Shown one piece after another: positions 43,050-54,239 of a stretch of DNA of 64,000 bases. The DNA is from Acanthosepion lycidas (Eukaryota > Mollusca > Cephalopoda > Sepiida > Sepiidae). The notes beneath the pieces are model-generated. The model did no database searches, was not told the origin of the DNA, and worked only from the letters and a program-made list of their open reading frames with translations. Within the stretch, counting starts at the first letter, position 1. Each line of letters starts with the position of its first letter. The position numbers and the translations under genes are program-made. The stretch is from positions 52,277,169 through 52,341,168 of the forward strand of contig OZ010586.1 in the NCBI GenBank assembly GCA_963932145.1, in the 5' to 3' direction.

Positions 43050-44052
43050 GACCTTTCTTATTATAGAAAGTACAAAATCTCAAAGTATGGAGTTAGCAAT
43101 TCATCTTGTTGCCTTTGGCTTGAATAATTTGATGTGACATTGAATAGAAAAATGTTCAGATTTTTTCATTGGGAATTTTCCCCATTCTTTTTGGCAGTCA
43201 TCCTCAAACTCTTGGAGTTTGCATTGTTTGAGATTGGAGCACTTCTTACTTCAATTCCCACCAAAATGGTTTAATTATATTCACATCAAAAGTTGAACAT
43301 TTTCATCCACCCACAAGAAACTTTTCTGTTGCAAGGTATTGAAAGGAGCACCATTAGGCTAAAAAAATTCTCTATCTTCATCGTCTGTCAGAAGATTAGA
43401 CTGTAGTAAAATAATATAGTTTTCTCTTTTTACGTTTCCATCAACCTTTACTAATTTTTTCTACCATTGCTTTTGATACAACTCCACATCTTTAATTATT
43501 CACCTCCAAATTTTATCATTTGTTTGTGCATCATGCATTGTTCCTTTTTCACGCTGATCTTCTTACATATCCTTTCGCATTACAGTGTAACTATTTTGCA
43601 TTCAATACTAAAAATTTCTTCTTGCCACTTTCCAGCATCCCATGTTAAATATTTTTTGACCATTCAGTCTCCTATTCTCATGTTTTTTAGTTAAGTTTTT
43701 TGTTTTGTTTTTTGCTGCTATACACCTATTCATGTTTTTTTCATAAAACTCTGCATACTGTATCAACTGAAACTTTATTGTTAAGACTGCATTCACTCCT
43801 CACCTGTCTGGCTGTTAATTTTGATTTTCCTACTGAAACTCTCACAAAACCTTCTTTCATGTCTTTTGTCAAATTTTTGTGATCTTCCAGTTCTTTTCAT
43901 GTAAAACACTTCCAGTAGTAATAAATGCTTTTTGGATGGTTTGAACACTCAGTTTCTGGAAATTCCCAGCTGCCTGGCTATCTCTCTATATATTGAGTGA
44001 TCTCTTCTTTCAAAGTCACATTTATCTTTGTTTCAAAAGATATTTTAGCCAT
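43050..44052 (-). mobile_element. Tc1-like transposase fossil, minus strand
   Basis: The minus-strand start at 44,052 (ATG; MAKISFETKINVTLKEEI) leads into a helix-turn-helix-like N-terminus. Further on, stops and frameshifts interrupt TARQVRSECSLNNKVSVDTV and VSKAMVEKI. Near 43,350 GAPFNTLQQKSFLWVDENVQ fits a worn DGAPCHKA..VQ motif and following region. The AKGN-like tail lies near 43,110. No ITRs recognised. A Tc1 identity is an inference from block order. Confidence 0.6.
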
Positions 44053-44934
44053 GAAGAAAAGAAAAAGCCAGCTACTGTTCAACTTCAATGACTTGCCAAC
44101 TCCTGTTAATAAGATGGAACAATTCCTATTTAGGAATTTGCACATTATCATGACTTTATTATCTCAGATTGTTCAATGGTCCAATAGTTTTCCATTGCCT
44201 TTTTTCAGCTTTAAGCTGCTTAAAGCAGTGTATCTTCTGTTACATGGCACCTACCAAAATGCTTGTTTTTCTGCTAAACAATCTTAATAAAATAAAAGTT
44301 ATATAATCATTTTGTCATTGACAAAACATTTTCACACCAGTTATACATGTATATAGAGAGGAAGAGAGAGGGAGACGGCATATTTTCATAGATGATATAT
44401 AGATATTGTGTAAAAAGTTGCTGATTTTACACACAATGTCTACATAAATGAAGTTGATAAAAAAGAAATTGACTCTAGTTTTTTCTTTTTTATTTTCTGA
44501 AATAATAACTTTCACAATTTTACTGTTTAGGGATGAGTTAAATTTATTTGTTTTCTTTTTTTTAATATCTAAAGAGATAAGCTGTATTTATTCACTAAGG
44601 GAATATTTTGAATATAGGAGTGTTGTGACCTTCACATAAAATGTTGAACTTATTCAAATGTCAGCCATAAATGATAAAAAGCCAATAAAACTAATAACCT
44701 TCCAAACATCAAATCAAACCCATTTAATTATGAATATTCATTAAGGGATAAAACTCAATTTCAATTCCTGCAGGTGGTAGAGCTCTAAAAGGTAAATTCA
44801 TATGACAATAACTCATGATAAAACACATTAAAGAATATCTAAGTGCTAAAAGATGATGTTAATTTATTGTATAAGGTACTAAACCAAATTTATGGGAATT
44901 TGAGATAAATTAGTTAATCTAATGCAAACTTTTT
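44053..44934. other. no identifiable feature
   Basis: The 5' flank of the Tc1 fossil, then AT-rich sequence. No repeats recognised. Confidence 0.45.
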
Positions 44935-45480
44935 CAACTTACAGTTGGACTAATGTCATCATATTTGTAGTTATTATCCTATTTTGGGAGTTGTGAACTC
45001 TGCCTTTCTTCATGTATCAGTTGATTTGGGTAACCATCAGAGAATCTAAAACTGAACCTTTTATTTAATCTCTTAGGATAGATCATTCATGTTGAGAGAT
45101 ATCTTGTCTTGCTCTTTCTTAGTATTTGTAATATAGTAACAACACTAAGTAGAAGCTTATGAAGTTTTGATTAATTCAGCTTTAGTGCTGAAAAATGTTT
45201 ATCTTATTATGATGGATGGTTACAAGTGAGAAGGGAGATGGGATGTGCTTATTTTATCAGCACAATACTACTCAGTTACTGTTTGCCCTGTTTTTCCTAT
45301 TGTGTCTAATCTACTACCCAGTCCATGGATTGAACTCACAATAACTATGCTACTAAATCCTCTAGACTAGGGAATTAAAGCTTAGATTTGTGAATTAGGT
45401 GACATAGACAGATTCACAGGATGTAACATCCGAAATGTGATAACAACAGAGATGTATACATTAGTCCAAATGTAAATAAT
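44935..45480 (-). mobile_element. SINE with inverted terminal tails
   Basis: Left end GGACTAATGTCATCATATTT (44,946) and right end GTGATAACAACAGAGATGTA, then GTCCAAATGTAAATAA (45,458-45,480), are inverted copies of the same tail. A tRNA-like head on the minus strand lies near 45,320-45,410 (B-box-like GTGAGTTCAATCC). Confidence 0.65.
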
Positions 45481-45904
45481 AAGGACTCATTCTAGAAATT
45501 CAGACTAAAAAAATCCAGTTTCAATGAAAATAATTACTTTTGACATGTATACAGTAAATTTACAATTTTATTGCTTATACAAAATATAAGCAGCAAAATT
45601 AGTAATAAAATACTATCATTAAATTCCCTTTTTATAGGTTTAAACATAAAGGAACTATATTAACTGCTGCACTGCTTGTTGTAGAATTACCATTTTGAGA
45701 TTTAAGCTTTGATATTTGACTTTTTTTTATTAAGTCTAAAAAATTTAGGGAGAGAGTGAGAGAGAGAGACAATGGTATGTATTTAGAATTTTAATATAAT
45801 TATTAATGTATCAGCTGACCAATAAATTGGAATTCTTCAGACTTCTAATAAAGGTGCCTGATATGAAAATTAAAGAATTTTAGTCATAAAGTTAGTCACC
45901 ATTG

Positions 45905-46180
45905 GGTTTTTTTTTAATCATTTCACCCCCAACAAGGCAAGAATGCCACTACTATACAAGGGATTACAGAGAGTGAAAGTGAGAGAAAAGACTGAGTATG
46001 GGGAAGATTGAGGAAAGGAAAAAAGATGAATGGAATTCAAGTAAATAGAAGATGGCGATTGACATTGCATTTAAATTTTTGAAGATTTTAATTATCAGGG
46101 AAGCAAGTAAATAGAAGGGAGTTCAAAAGGTGGAAAGTGTGAGAAAAGAAACTGTTGGAGTAGAAGTGGTGGTTTATTTG
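45905..46180 (-). mobile_element. jockey-like LINE 3' end
   Basis: Plus strand: a T run, AATCATTTCACCCCCAAC, GGGATTACAGAGAGTGAAAG, GATTGACATTGCATTTAAAT and AAACTGTTGGAGTAGAAG. These are complements of the LINE C-terminal, 3'UTR and tail segments. Confidence 0.75.
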
Positions 46181-46333
46181 AATAAACATCTTGAGAATAT
46201 AGTTTATAGACTAGTGGATTAAAGGTTCATGAATTTGGTGGCATAGTAATTGTGAGTTTAATCGCTGGGTTGGGTAGTATAGATTCAATCTCTGGGCAAA
46301 AGTGTGAGACAATGACACACTGACGTTTGCATT

Positions 46334-46336
<3 letters not shown>

Positions 46337-46390
<54 letters not shown>

Positions 46391-46405
46391 TATATATACA
46401 GAGAC

Positions 46406-46440
<35 letters not shown>
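46337..46440. repeat. (TA)n and (GAAA)n microsatellites
   Basis: TA run at 46,337-46,385 and GAAA repeats at 46,403-46,440. Confidence 0.95.
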
Positions 46441-46442
<2 letters not shown>

Positions 46443-46546
46443 ATAAATGCTAAAAAGGGAAAAGGAAAAATATAAATGTATATAAGGTTACTTGTTGCAG
46501 GAGTAAGTTAAAATAACTTTCATTTATAACTTATTATCACCATTTC

Positions 46547-46547
46547 A

Positions 46548-46592
<45 letters not shown>
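46547..46592. repeat. (CA)n(TA)n microsatellite
   Basis: CA dinucleotides then TA dinucleotides. Confidence 0.95.
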
Positions 46593-46596
<4 letters not shown>

Positions 46597-46599
46597 AGT

Positions 46600-46790
46600 A
46601 CTGAAAAAAATAGATGATTTAAGACATGGGCAGAAGAATGAGAACAATTTACCTCTATAGCTTAAAGAAAGGGTTAATTTGAATTTCCCAGAATGTAAAC
46701 CATATTAACAGACACCTGAAGAAGGCCAGAGAGCACAATGGACAAAACAGTGTAATAATAAATAATGTAAATAATGATAAGCCCTAATCC
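46600..46790 (+). mobile_element. inverted-tail SINE, tail half only
   Basis: Reads GAGAACAATTTACCTC, AAAGAAAGGGTTAATTTGA, CACCTGAAGAAGGCCAGAGA, then AATAATGTAAATAATG, the same 3' part as 16,080-16,230. The head is absent. Confidence 0.6.
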
Positions 46791-47475
46791 CAGAAATCAT
46801 GTTCAGAAACATTCTATGTACCATGCAATTTAGTTCTGTTTTCTCTTGTGTTGATGCAGGAAATTTTGCTGTAGACACTTAACAGGACATTAAATATTTC
46901 TGATAGTTTTGTTTTTAGAATTAAAAAATTTCTATTACTTGGCAAAATGATTTTATAATTTGCTACAGAATATAAAATACTAAAGTAACAGTACTTGTTA
47001 ACTATCATGGTCCCAAGAGAAATCTGCTGTCATCAGACAGTTTCTGTTTTTTGTTTTGTTGTTTTTGGCATTTCATACTCAACAGAGCGATTGACCTTTT
47101 CCCAAACAAACCTTCTATCAGAAAAATAATTGAAGTGGCTTGGCATTGTGCCAGTGTTCACTCAGAAAGAATTCTTATGTGCCAAAAGTATTATTCACTG
47201 TGAAATTTTTCAGTGCAGCACATGTGATTGATGTTAGAGGAATTACACTAAAATAAATTAATATTTATGACTTAAATTGTTTGTTAAATTGTTTTGCTTT
47301 ACTGCTTGAAATTCTTGAACTGTTTGTTTAATTTTTCAACATATTTTACTTTTTGAAATTTTTTTTATAATCACTTTATTAACTATTACAAGTTCAGTTG
47401 AGTATAAAGAACAAAAACAGAAGCTTCCTCTATGTGAAGTCAGCACATTCCGTTAACACTTTGATTGCAGCATTT
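46791..47475. other. no identifiable feature
   Basis: AT-rich sequence. A 64-codon minus-strand frame (46,814-47,008) shows no domain. Confidence 0.5.
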
Positions 47476-47479
47476 TTAC

Positions 47480-47640
47480 CTGGGTGTGCTGTCCCATTTA
47501 AAGAAAATTAAGAAATTGCTATTGCTATTGGAAATAAATGACTATTAAGATGCTGTTAGTCATTTCTCATAGGTGCCACTATTTTGGTTTTGATCAAGTA
47601 CTCTGCAGTATAGACTAGCTAAACAACACACACTATACTA
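47480..47640 (+). repeat. dispersed repeat, second copy of 25,430-25,558
   Basis: TTTTGGTTTTGATCAAGTAC and CTCTGCAGTATAGACTAGC match the mariner-interrupted copy at 25,490-25,545. Confidence 0.55.
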
Positions 47641-47759
47641 AAAATATCCCACAAAAGAGATTATTGTATGCTACTATGTGTTGAGACTGGTTTAGAAAGA
47701 ACACTAATAACAAACCATAAAAACCAGTTAACTTCTGAATTCTAATTACTAATGCAGCG

Positions 47760-48062
47760 ATAGGCAAAGAGGTGTGGTGGAGTAATGAATAGCAGCTCGG
47801 ATTGAGGAATCAGAGAGCCGAGTTCAATCCCATTCGAATCCATTGCATTCACTTACATACTAATACCCTTGGGAAATGTATGAATCCTCTTCTTCTACCC
47901 ACCAGCTATGGGTAAATAGCAGGACAGACCAGGTTCTATCGGCTTGGATGGCCACTGGTCTACCAATGAAAGAAATGGCAACCTACTGCGGGAAAAAAAT
48001 CTGCCTCATTAGTCATGAAAGATACATGATTGCCTTAGCATGTATGACACATAGCATATAAC
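47760..48062 (+). mobile_element. tRNA-derived SINE with RTE-like tail
   Basis: The head has A-box-like GGTGGAGTAATGAATAGC and B-box-like GAGTTCAATCCCATTCG. The body has AGCTATGGGTAAATAGCAGG and GGATGGCCACTGGTCTACC. The tail (ATGATTGCCTTAGCATGTAT) matches the RTE 3' end. It lies directly upstream of the 5S-tRNA SINE. Confidence 0.75.
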
Positions 48063-48067
48063 TGAAT

Positions 48068-48150
48068 AAATGCTATGACATTGTATTGTTCTCTAATACA
48101 ATTCAATGAATGTTGGGTGACTGCTTGAGAATACCAGATACTGTAAACTT
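48068..48150 (+). pseudogene. 5S rRNA-like SINE head (3' part best preserved)
   Basis: GGGTGACTGCTTGAGAATAC and CAGATACTGTAAACTTGG reproduce the 3' third of 5S rRNA with few changes. Upstream GCTATGACATTG is a weak match to the middle. Too diverged to be a gene. Confidence 0.65.
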
Positions 48151-48415
48151 GGATATGCATATGGTGTAATGGATAATGTCTCAGAATTGTTAATCAGAGA
48201 GCTAAGTTCCAATTCAAGTTGGATTCATTGGAAAAGGTATGAAGTCACCTCATCTCCACACCACCAATAAGAGTTAATTAATAAGACTTGTATCACTAAA
48301 ATCATTATCATCTCAAAAAAAAATTCTTACAATGTAAAAATGTTTTCTGGCTTTAAATAACCTGCAAAGGGTTGATAAGCTGTAGAAAACAGATCAATCA
48401 ATTATAAATATAATT
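48068..48415 (+). mobile_element. 5S-tRNA fused SINE, copy 2
   Basis: A 5S-like head (at least 48,100-48,150) is followed at once by the tRNA-like head (A-box-like TATGGTGTAATGG, 48,160-48,172; B-box-like AGTTCCAATTC), then the body. The 3' end reads AAAGGGTTGATAAGCTGTAG with short AATC-type repeats to 48,415. Confidence 0.7.
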
Positions 48416-48859
48416 AAAAGAACATAACTGCTGTTAATTTTCAGTAACATTTTCTTTAACCCTGCATTAGTCACCTTGGATTTCTGAAAATGGATAGAAA
48501 TGGATAGTCTCCTGGTGTTTGCCTCACACGACAACTGAGCTACATCTATGCCACATTACATGCTATATAGTGGGAGGGAGCAAAAGAAACATGTTGCTAA
48601 TTAGGAATTGCAAGTACTTTAAAACTTCTCTTCCTGCAGCACTCATCAATCTATTTCCTAGCTGATTTTGTTCATGAGACAAACTTTCATTTTTTAACTT
48701 CAACTTTTCTTCTGTCATGTCCATAGTTTGACATGAAGTCAATAGCTGAAATTTTTCAGTGCATAATGACTGATTTGTGATGAACCTACATCGGATGGAC
48801 CCGATAGATAGCTTGGAGGTTGGATAATTTTTTATATTCAATCAAAATGACTGTGTGGA
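48416..48859. other. no identifiable feature
   Basis: A 92-codon minus-strand frame (48,563-48,841) has normal composition but no recognised domain. Left uncalled. Confidence 0.45.
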
Positions 48860-49050
48860 AGTGGGAGTAATTTTTTGAGTTAGTATTGAAAGCAGTAAAA
48901 TTAGGTCCCTTAGAAATCAGTAGTGGTAGCAAAATAAATGCAGAGAATTTTGCAAGTTTTGGAACCAGATATTTTTGAATGGTACAGGGAACAACAAGAA
49001 TATTTAAGCTAAACATATATTAATGCAAGAATGTACAGGAATTAAATCCT
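48860..49050 (+). mobile_element. Tc1-like transposase fossil T2
   Basis: Reads SKINAENFASFGT, a match to the KINAENY blocks of T1 and T5, then a following stretch. It is a small piece. Confidence 0.55.
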
Positions 49051-49629
49051 ATATAGATTTTTTAACCAATATATTCCCATCAGGAGACTTATTTGATAGT
49101 CAATTATTACAAGGTCATATACCAGCAAAATATTTGTGGACATAGTTGTAGATCTAACACGTTATTTTTGTACCATTTAGAAAATAACAATAATAACTCC
49201 TTTCACCAATCACACAAATTCGAGGAAAAGATTTTCACGAGACATTTTGAAATTATTTTCTAACTAAAGAAAACTTTTATTCAAAAAGTTCAAGTTTATG
49301 TGAAATTAGATTTTAGATCTCCCTTACAGATATAAAAATAAAAGCCTACTGTTTCTCAATGTGCAAAACAATTTCGGAGGTCAGTTTGAACTACACATGT
49401 GTACACACACATGCACCCACACACAACAGAAGAGACAACAACCAGCAGCTGCCAACTAAGGTCTTGTCCACATACACAATAGAAGGGAATAAACAGCAGC
49501 TGCTTACATACAAACACATTAGGGTGACCATCATAAAGTAAGTCTGTCCACACATTTCACACTAAACTATAAACACTTAATTACTTCATAAAAGAAACTT
49601 CACTGCAAGGAAAATTGAACATTTTATTG

Positions 49630-49715
49630 CTATTGTATATATCTGAAAAGAATATATATATCTGAAAAGAATGTATATATCTGAAAAGAATATATATATC
49701 TGAAAAGAATGTATA
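49630..49715. repeat. 20-bp tandem repeat, four units
   Basis: Repeats of TATATATCTGAAAAGAATG at 49,636-49,710, then diverged. Confidence 0.9.
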
Positions 49716-50330
49716 AATGTTATTTTAACTAAAATTATTGTTAAGTGTTTGAAATCCTGACACTCAAAAAAAACAAAAACCTGGGTAGATAGATCCCAAC
49801 AAATGAGCCTTCCCATTCTATAAGACTGATGATTGCTCAACTTATAAAAAAGTTTCAAAGGCACCAAATTAATAAAATGCTTTCCAGTTTCTCTAGATAC
49901 TAATGCAATTGAAGTAGTAAACCAATACTAATTATACTACTAAGAAGACAACTTATGACAAGGTGCAAAAATGTTTAGAGGTAGTAAAAAAGGTAGTAAA
50001 ATTAGGTCCCTTCAGAGAATCTCATAAGTTCTGAATGGTGCTTGGAACAATGATGAAGATTTAAGTGAAATGTATATTGATGCAAGTCAATGCTCTTTCA
50101 CAATGCTGATGATTATGCACCTTGTAAAAAAAATTTCAAAGAAACCACATTAATGAAATACCTCCTTGTCTCTCTAGATAATATTCCAATAGAAAATTTG
50201 CTTCATCAATAAAATCAATATATATATATATATATATAAGAATGGGAAGTAATAGTAAAAAAAAGATTTATCTCTGTGGAGCATTAAAAACTGTTGAAGT
50301 TATGTTAAGTTTGAAAGCCTGATGTTGTGA
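49700..50330 (+). mobile_element. Tc1-like transposase fossils T3, two partial copies
   Basis: 49,770-49,920 reads a worn NAPSHSIRLMIAQLIKKFQ and, after a gap, 50,080-50,150 reads another ending with a PIENL-like string (IIFQ and NIPIENLL). 50,218-50,238 is a short (TA)n inside. Two adjacent copies of the same catalytic segment are present. Confidence 0.55.
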
Positions 50331-51738
50331 AATATAAAGGAGCTGACAGGAACAATAAAATTATTTATTCAAATATATAGAATAAAATGTTAATTAAATA
50401 GTTTTCAATCCCTATTTCATTTGAATCTCTTTATGCATTGGATGTGCACTAATTTCATGGCAAATTTACATCCAGGACCATATAATGTATCTCCTTTCCC
50501 CACATAAATAATTCTATTGCACTGTGGGATGTTTTAAAATAGCAATATAAATAAAAACAAAAATGGCAGAGATCTAAATGAGGACAGGTACATTGTATTT
50601 AAAAATTAAGCATCTTTGTATCTTTCTTATTATAAAATTGTAATCAGTGTCTGTTGTATTTCTTCCCCTCCCCATATATAAAAATGTCTCCCCACCAACA
50701 GAAATATCATTAGTCTGAAGAAAGCTCTGCTAGGGAAAAAACAAACAATATTTCTGTTTTTCTATAAGTTTTATATTGTACTTTCTATAATCAAATCTGG
50801 CATATTACACTTAAATTTGAGGAAGGCATTTGCTGACTTGGTTATTTTAGTAATACAGATTAATAAGAAGATATTGAGCGCATACAGATCATTGAATGTC
50901 ATTTTATGAAACTTTCAAAGCTAAATAACAGGGTATATTTATGGTCAGAACTTTTCCAAATGTGTTTATTTAAATAATTGAAATTGCCAACTTCACAAAT
51001 AAAATTCTTCTTAAATTAAATTAATTTTGTAATTAAATTGTCAGCATATTAATTATAATTTATTATATTCTATAATTTATCATAATTATAAATTCTTTGC
51101 TATTTTTCCTTGATTCAATTAAACAGCTTCATCTGAATAAGCTTGACTTGACCAATCTCCTACATTTTTACCCACAGCCACAGCCATGTTCTCTTTTTGT
51201 ATGGATACACATCGGGTTATTCCTGTGACACATGCATAAACAAAGTTTAGCTATACAACAGTATTTTGCATTTCTAAATGATGTTTTATAATCTGTAAGT
51301 TTATGTTAAAATCTGCACTAAATCAGCAACTTATATTTTATTAAGTAATATTTACAAAACTAAATAAAACCTCTGAAAAATATAAGCTTTATATTAGTTT
51401 ATTTCTGTAGATTCCTTGTGAAGCATACAATTGCAACAACCCTATAATAGTTGCATATATTTTCATTGTGTCAGATTTTATTATGCAAGTCAATGTTTTA
51501 CGATAAAATTAATATTAAACATCCAATGTTGGTTAAATTATTCAGGATATATTTAAGTAAATATCAACAGAGGTAATTTTGCATATAATATATATGATAT
51601 ACTTATATTTAAATGATGGATATATCATGTGAATTTCAACTTAAAACATTGTCTTTTACTAGAAATATTTACATTAACTTGGTGATTTTCTCATGCAGTT
51701 TAGAGATTCAGAGAAACAAGATCTTTTATAATTATTGA
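50331..51738. other. no identifiable feature
   Basis: AT-rich. 50,700-50,760 contains a CTGAAGAAAGC string resembling retroelement 3' ends, without a clear partner. Confidence 0.45.
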
Positions 51739-51739
51739 T

Positions 51740-52340
51740 AATATGAACACTGTGTTGGAAATTGTAAAAAAAAGAAATCTGATATTAATGAAAAAGATAA
51801 TAAGCTAAAAAGTGGATTGACTAACAAGAAAATATTTTTTTAAATTATTGGTGCCAATGTAAACCTAGAGAAAAGATGTAAAATGTTAAGTAAAGACATT
51901 AACATAACCAAACTAACACCTTTAAATAAACATTACAAAGAGAATCATGTCCTTTTTGTCTAGGAATACATGGAAGTAAATTTTAGCAGTAATACATTGA
52001 CTGTCCCTGATGGCAGGGATGAAGGGAGGTAGAATAAAATTTCCAGGTCGTCATGTAGGCAGATGAAATTACAGATTTGGTGATAATGGCAAGATAAATA
52101 CAGAAAATTATTATAAGTTATTGAACAGGATGTTTTTTTTTACATTGATATAGCTGTTGCCAACCTTCCCAAAAAAGATCCCACCAAATTAATGGCATGC
52201 CTCCTCAGCATCTCCAGAAATTAATCCAACAGAAAATTTGTGGTCCTTTTTTTATCAGAGATATATATTTGAGAATAGAAAATCAATGAATGAAAGATGA
52301 TGAGGAAGTTTTCAAAATACCAAAGAGTCATTTTAACATG
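51740..52340 (+). mobile_element. Tc1-like transposase fossil T4
   Basis: Blocks match T1 and T5: an N-terminal linker near 51,760-51,940, HYKENHVLF near 51,930, KINTENYYKLLNRMFF near 52,100, then a worn catalytic stretch near 52,150-52,260. Stops are frequent. Confidence 0.55.
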
Positions 52341-52369
52341 TGAAATAATAAACTAATAATTTATCTTGG

Positions 52370-52710
52370 TTATTTACATTATTCAGACTATTGCTCTCAT
52401 CTTCAATGCCAAATTCACAACATTTTGTGAATATGGCAATGAAAATGAAAATTCTAATCACCTGCTTTTTCAAGTGATTCGAATTTTGAACTTAACCCTT
52501 TATTTCATCCAAAAGAGTAGATTATTCTAGTTCCATGTGCCATCCTCAACCGGTTGTCTCAGTTACTTCCCTTTAACTCAACTCTCCAAGTTTCACATCA
52601 GCTGTAGCCAAGTATTGAACTCACAACTACTTTGGGTCAATTCACTGGATTCAACCAACTCTTTTATCCACTGGTCCATGTGTCCTTGAGGCACAATGTA
52701 AATAGTGTAA
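52370..52710 (-). mobile_element. SINE with inverted terminal tails
   Basis: Left end ATTTACATTATTCAGACTA and right end GGCACAATGTAAATAGTG are inverted. On the minus strand the head shows GTGGATAAAAGAGTTGGTTG and GTGAGTTCAATACTTGGC. Confidence 0.7.
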
Positions 52711-52929
52711 ATAATTACAATATCTCATCTCAAAAATATAGACAGAAATTAATTTGGTGTATGAAATATTGTGTTATTATAACACTATATCTTTTGTATT
52801 TTTAAAGAAAAATTTACATTGCACTTTGCATAATAAAACCCTAGACCTTGAAAACAAATTATCAAAATATTTAATACAGATATATAAATTGAAACATATG
52901 ATAAACTCACAAAAATATATCCTGAAATA

Positions 52930-53335
52930 ATTTAAACTATTTACATTGTTCAGACTGTTGTCCTCATCTTTATTGTCAGAGTAAGGATGTTTCAGTCCTT
53001 GTAAACTTTGGCCTTCTTCAGGAGATTGGATTTTCAAACCAAACCCCTTATTTTATACCCTGGGGTAGATTTTTCCAGTTCCACATGCCATGCCTTTTTC
53101 TGGATATCTCAGTTTCAGTTATTTCCCTTTAGTAACTCAACTCTCCAAGTTTTTGTTCACCTTTGCTTTGACTAGGTATTGAGCTCACAACTTGTTGGGT
53201 CAAGTCACTTTTGGATTCAACTTTATCCATTGGATACTGGTACAACAGTTGAAACATTGTGAATATGATAATAAAGTTGAGGACAACAGACTGAACAATG
53301 TAAATAGTGTAAATAGTTACAATACCTCATCTCAG
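52930..53335 (-). mobile_element. SINE with inverted terminal tails, best copy
   Basis: Left end TTTACATTGTTCAGACTGTT (52,939) and right end AACAGACTGAACAATGTAAA (53,287) are exact inverted complements over 20 bp. GTCCTCATCTTTATTG and AATAAAGTTGAGGAC continue the pairing. The tRNA-like head is on the minus strand near 53,170-53,250 (B-box-like GTGAGCTCAATACCTAG). Confidence 0.75.
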
Positions 53336-54238
53336 AAATATAGACAGATATCTTGAAATTTTTACCAAAATTGGTTGGTTAATGCCATTTTATTGTGTTA
53401 ATATTGACTTGCATCAGAAAATTTGATATAATGTACATAGAGATAGAGCAAGGAGAATTTTGTATTTAGAATAAAAACCAACAATTTCTAGTTTATTTGT
53501 TAACATTAACTATCTAATTTATAAGAAAAACAGAAAAACTGTTAATTTAATAATTATTTTACAATTACTTTCATCTCTGAGGAATAAAAGTGGATTGCTT
53601 AGTTACAAAAAGGGAATTGTATTTAGGAAAGTAGATTGTAAACAATTATTGGAGGAATATGAATTTAAAAAAAAAAATTGACAGTCTTATGAAGGAAAAT
53701 ATAAAAGAAAGAAAAAAGAATCATTCCTAATTATCCAAGTTGTGTTATTTTTTAAAATATTGTTTTGTGTTTATCATTCACAAATCATCATTTTATTTTT
53801 CATAATTCATAATCCCTTAGGTACACACAAATCATTTCACTTGTCTTAAGGGGCAACCTTTTATGAGAAAGTTAAAAAAAAAATTTGTATATGTTTTTTT
53901 CAAAGGAAAGCAGAAACTATATAGTATTAATATTTATAATTTCTAAATATCAGATTTTATTATTTTCACAACAAAACTAGCAGTAACCAACAGATTCAGG
54001 ATACAAATATATCCTGAAATTTTTATCAATATCTGTTATAGCATGTGAATTTCATATTAGATGTTTTTATTAGAAATGTTTACAATAACTTATTTGATTG
54101 TGTGAGATTTTATTGTATAATACATCTTAAGGGGTTAGTCATCATATAATAAATAGTTAAATATTATAGTTATTTTTATTTATATTTTAAATTTGAGATA
54201 GATAAACATTGCCATTGATAATTAGAAAAATACAGCCT
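53336..54238. other. no identifiable feature
   Basis: AT-rich sequence. Confidence 0.5.
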
Positions 54239-54239
54239 C

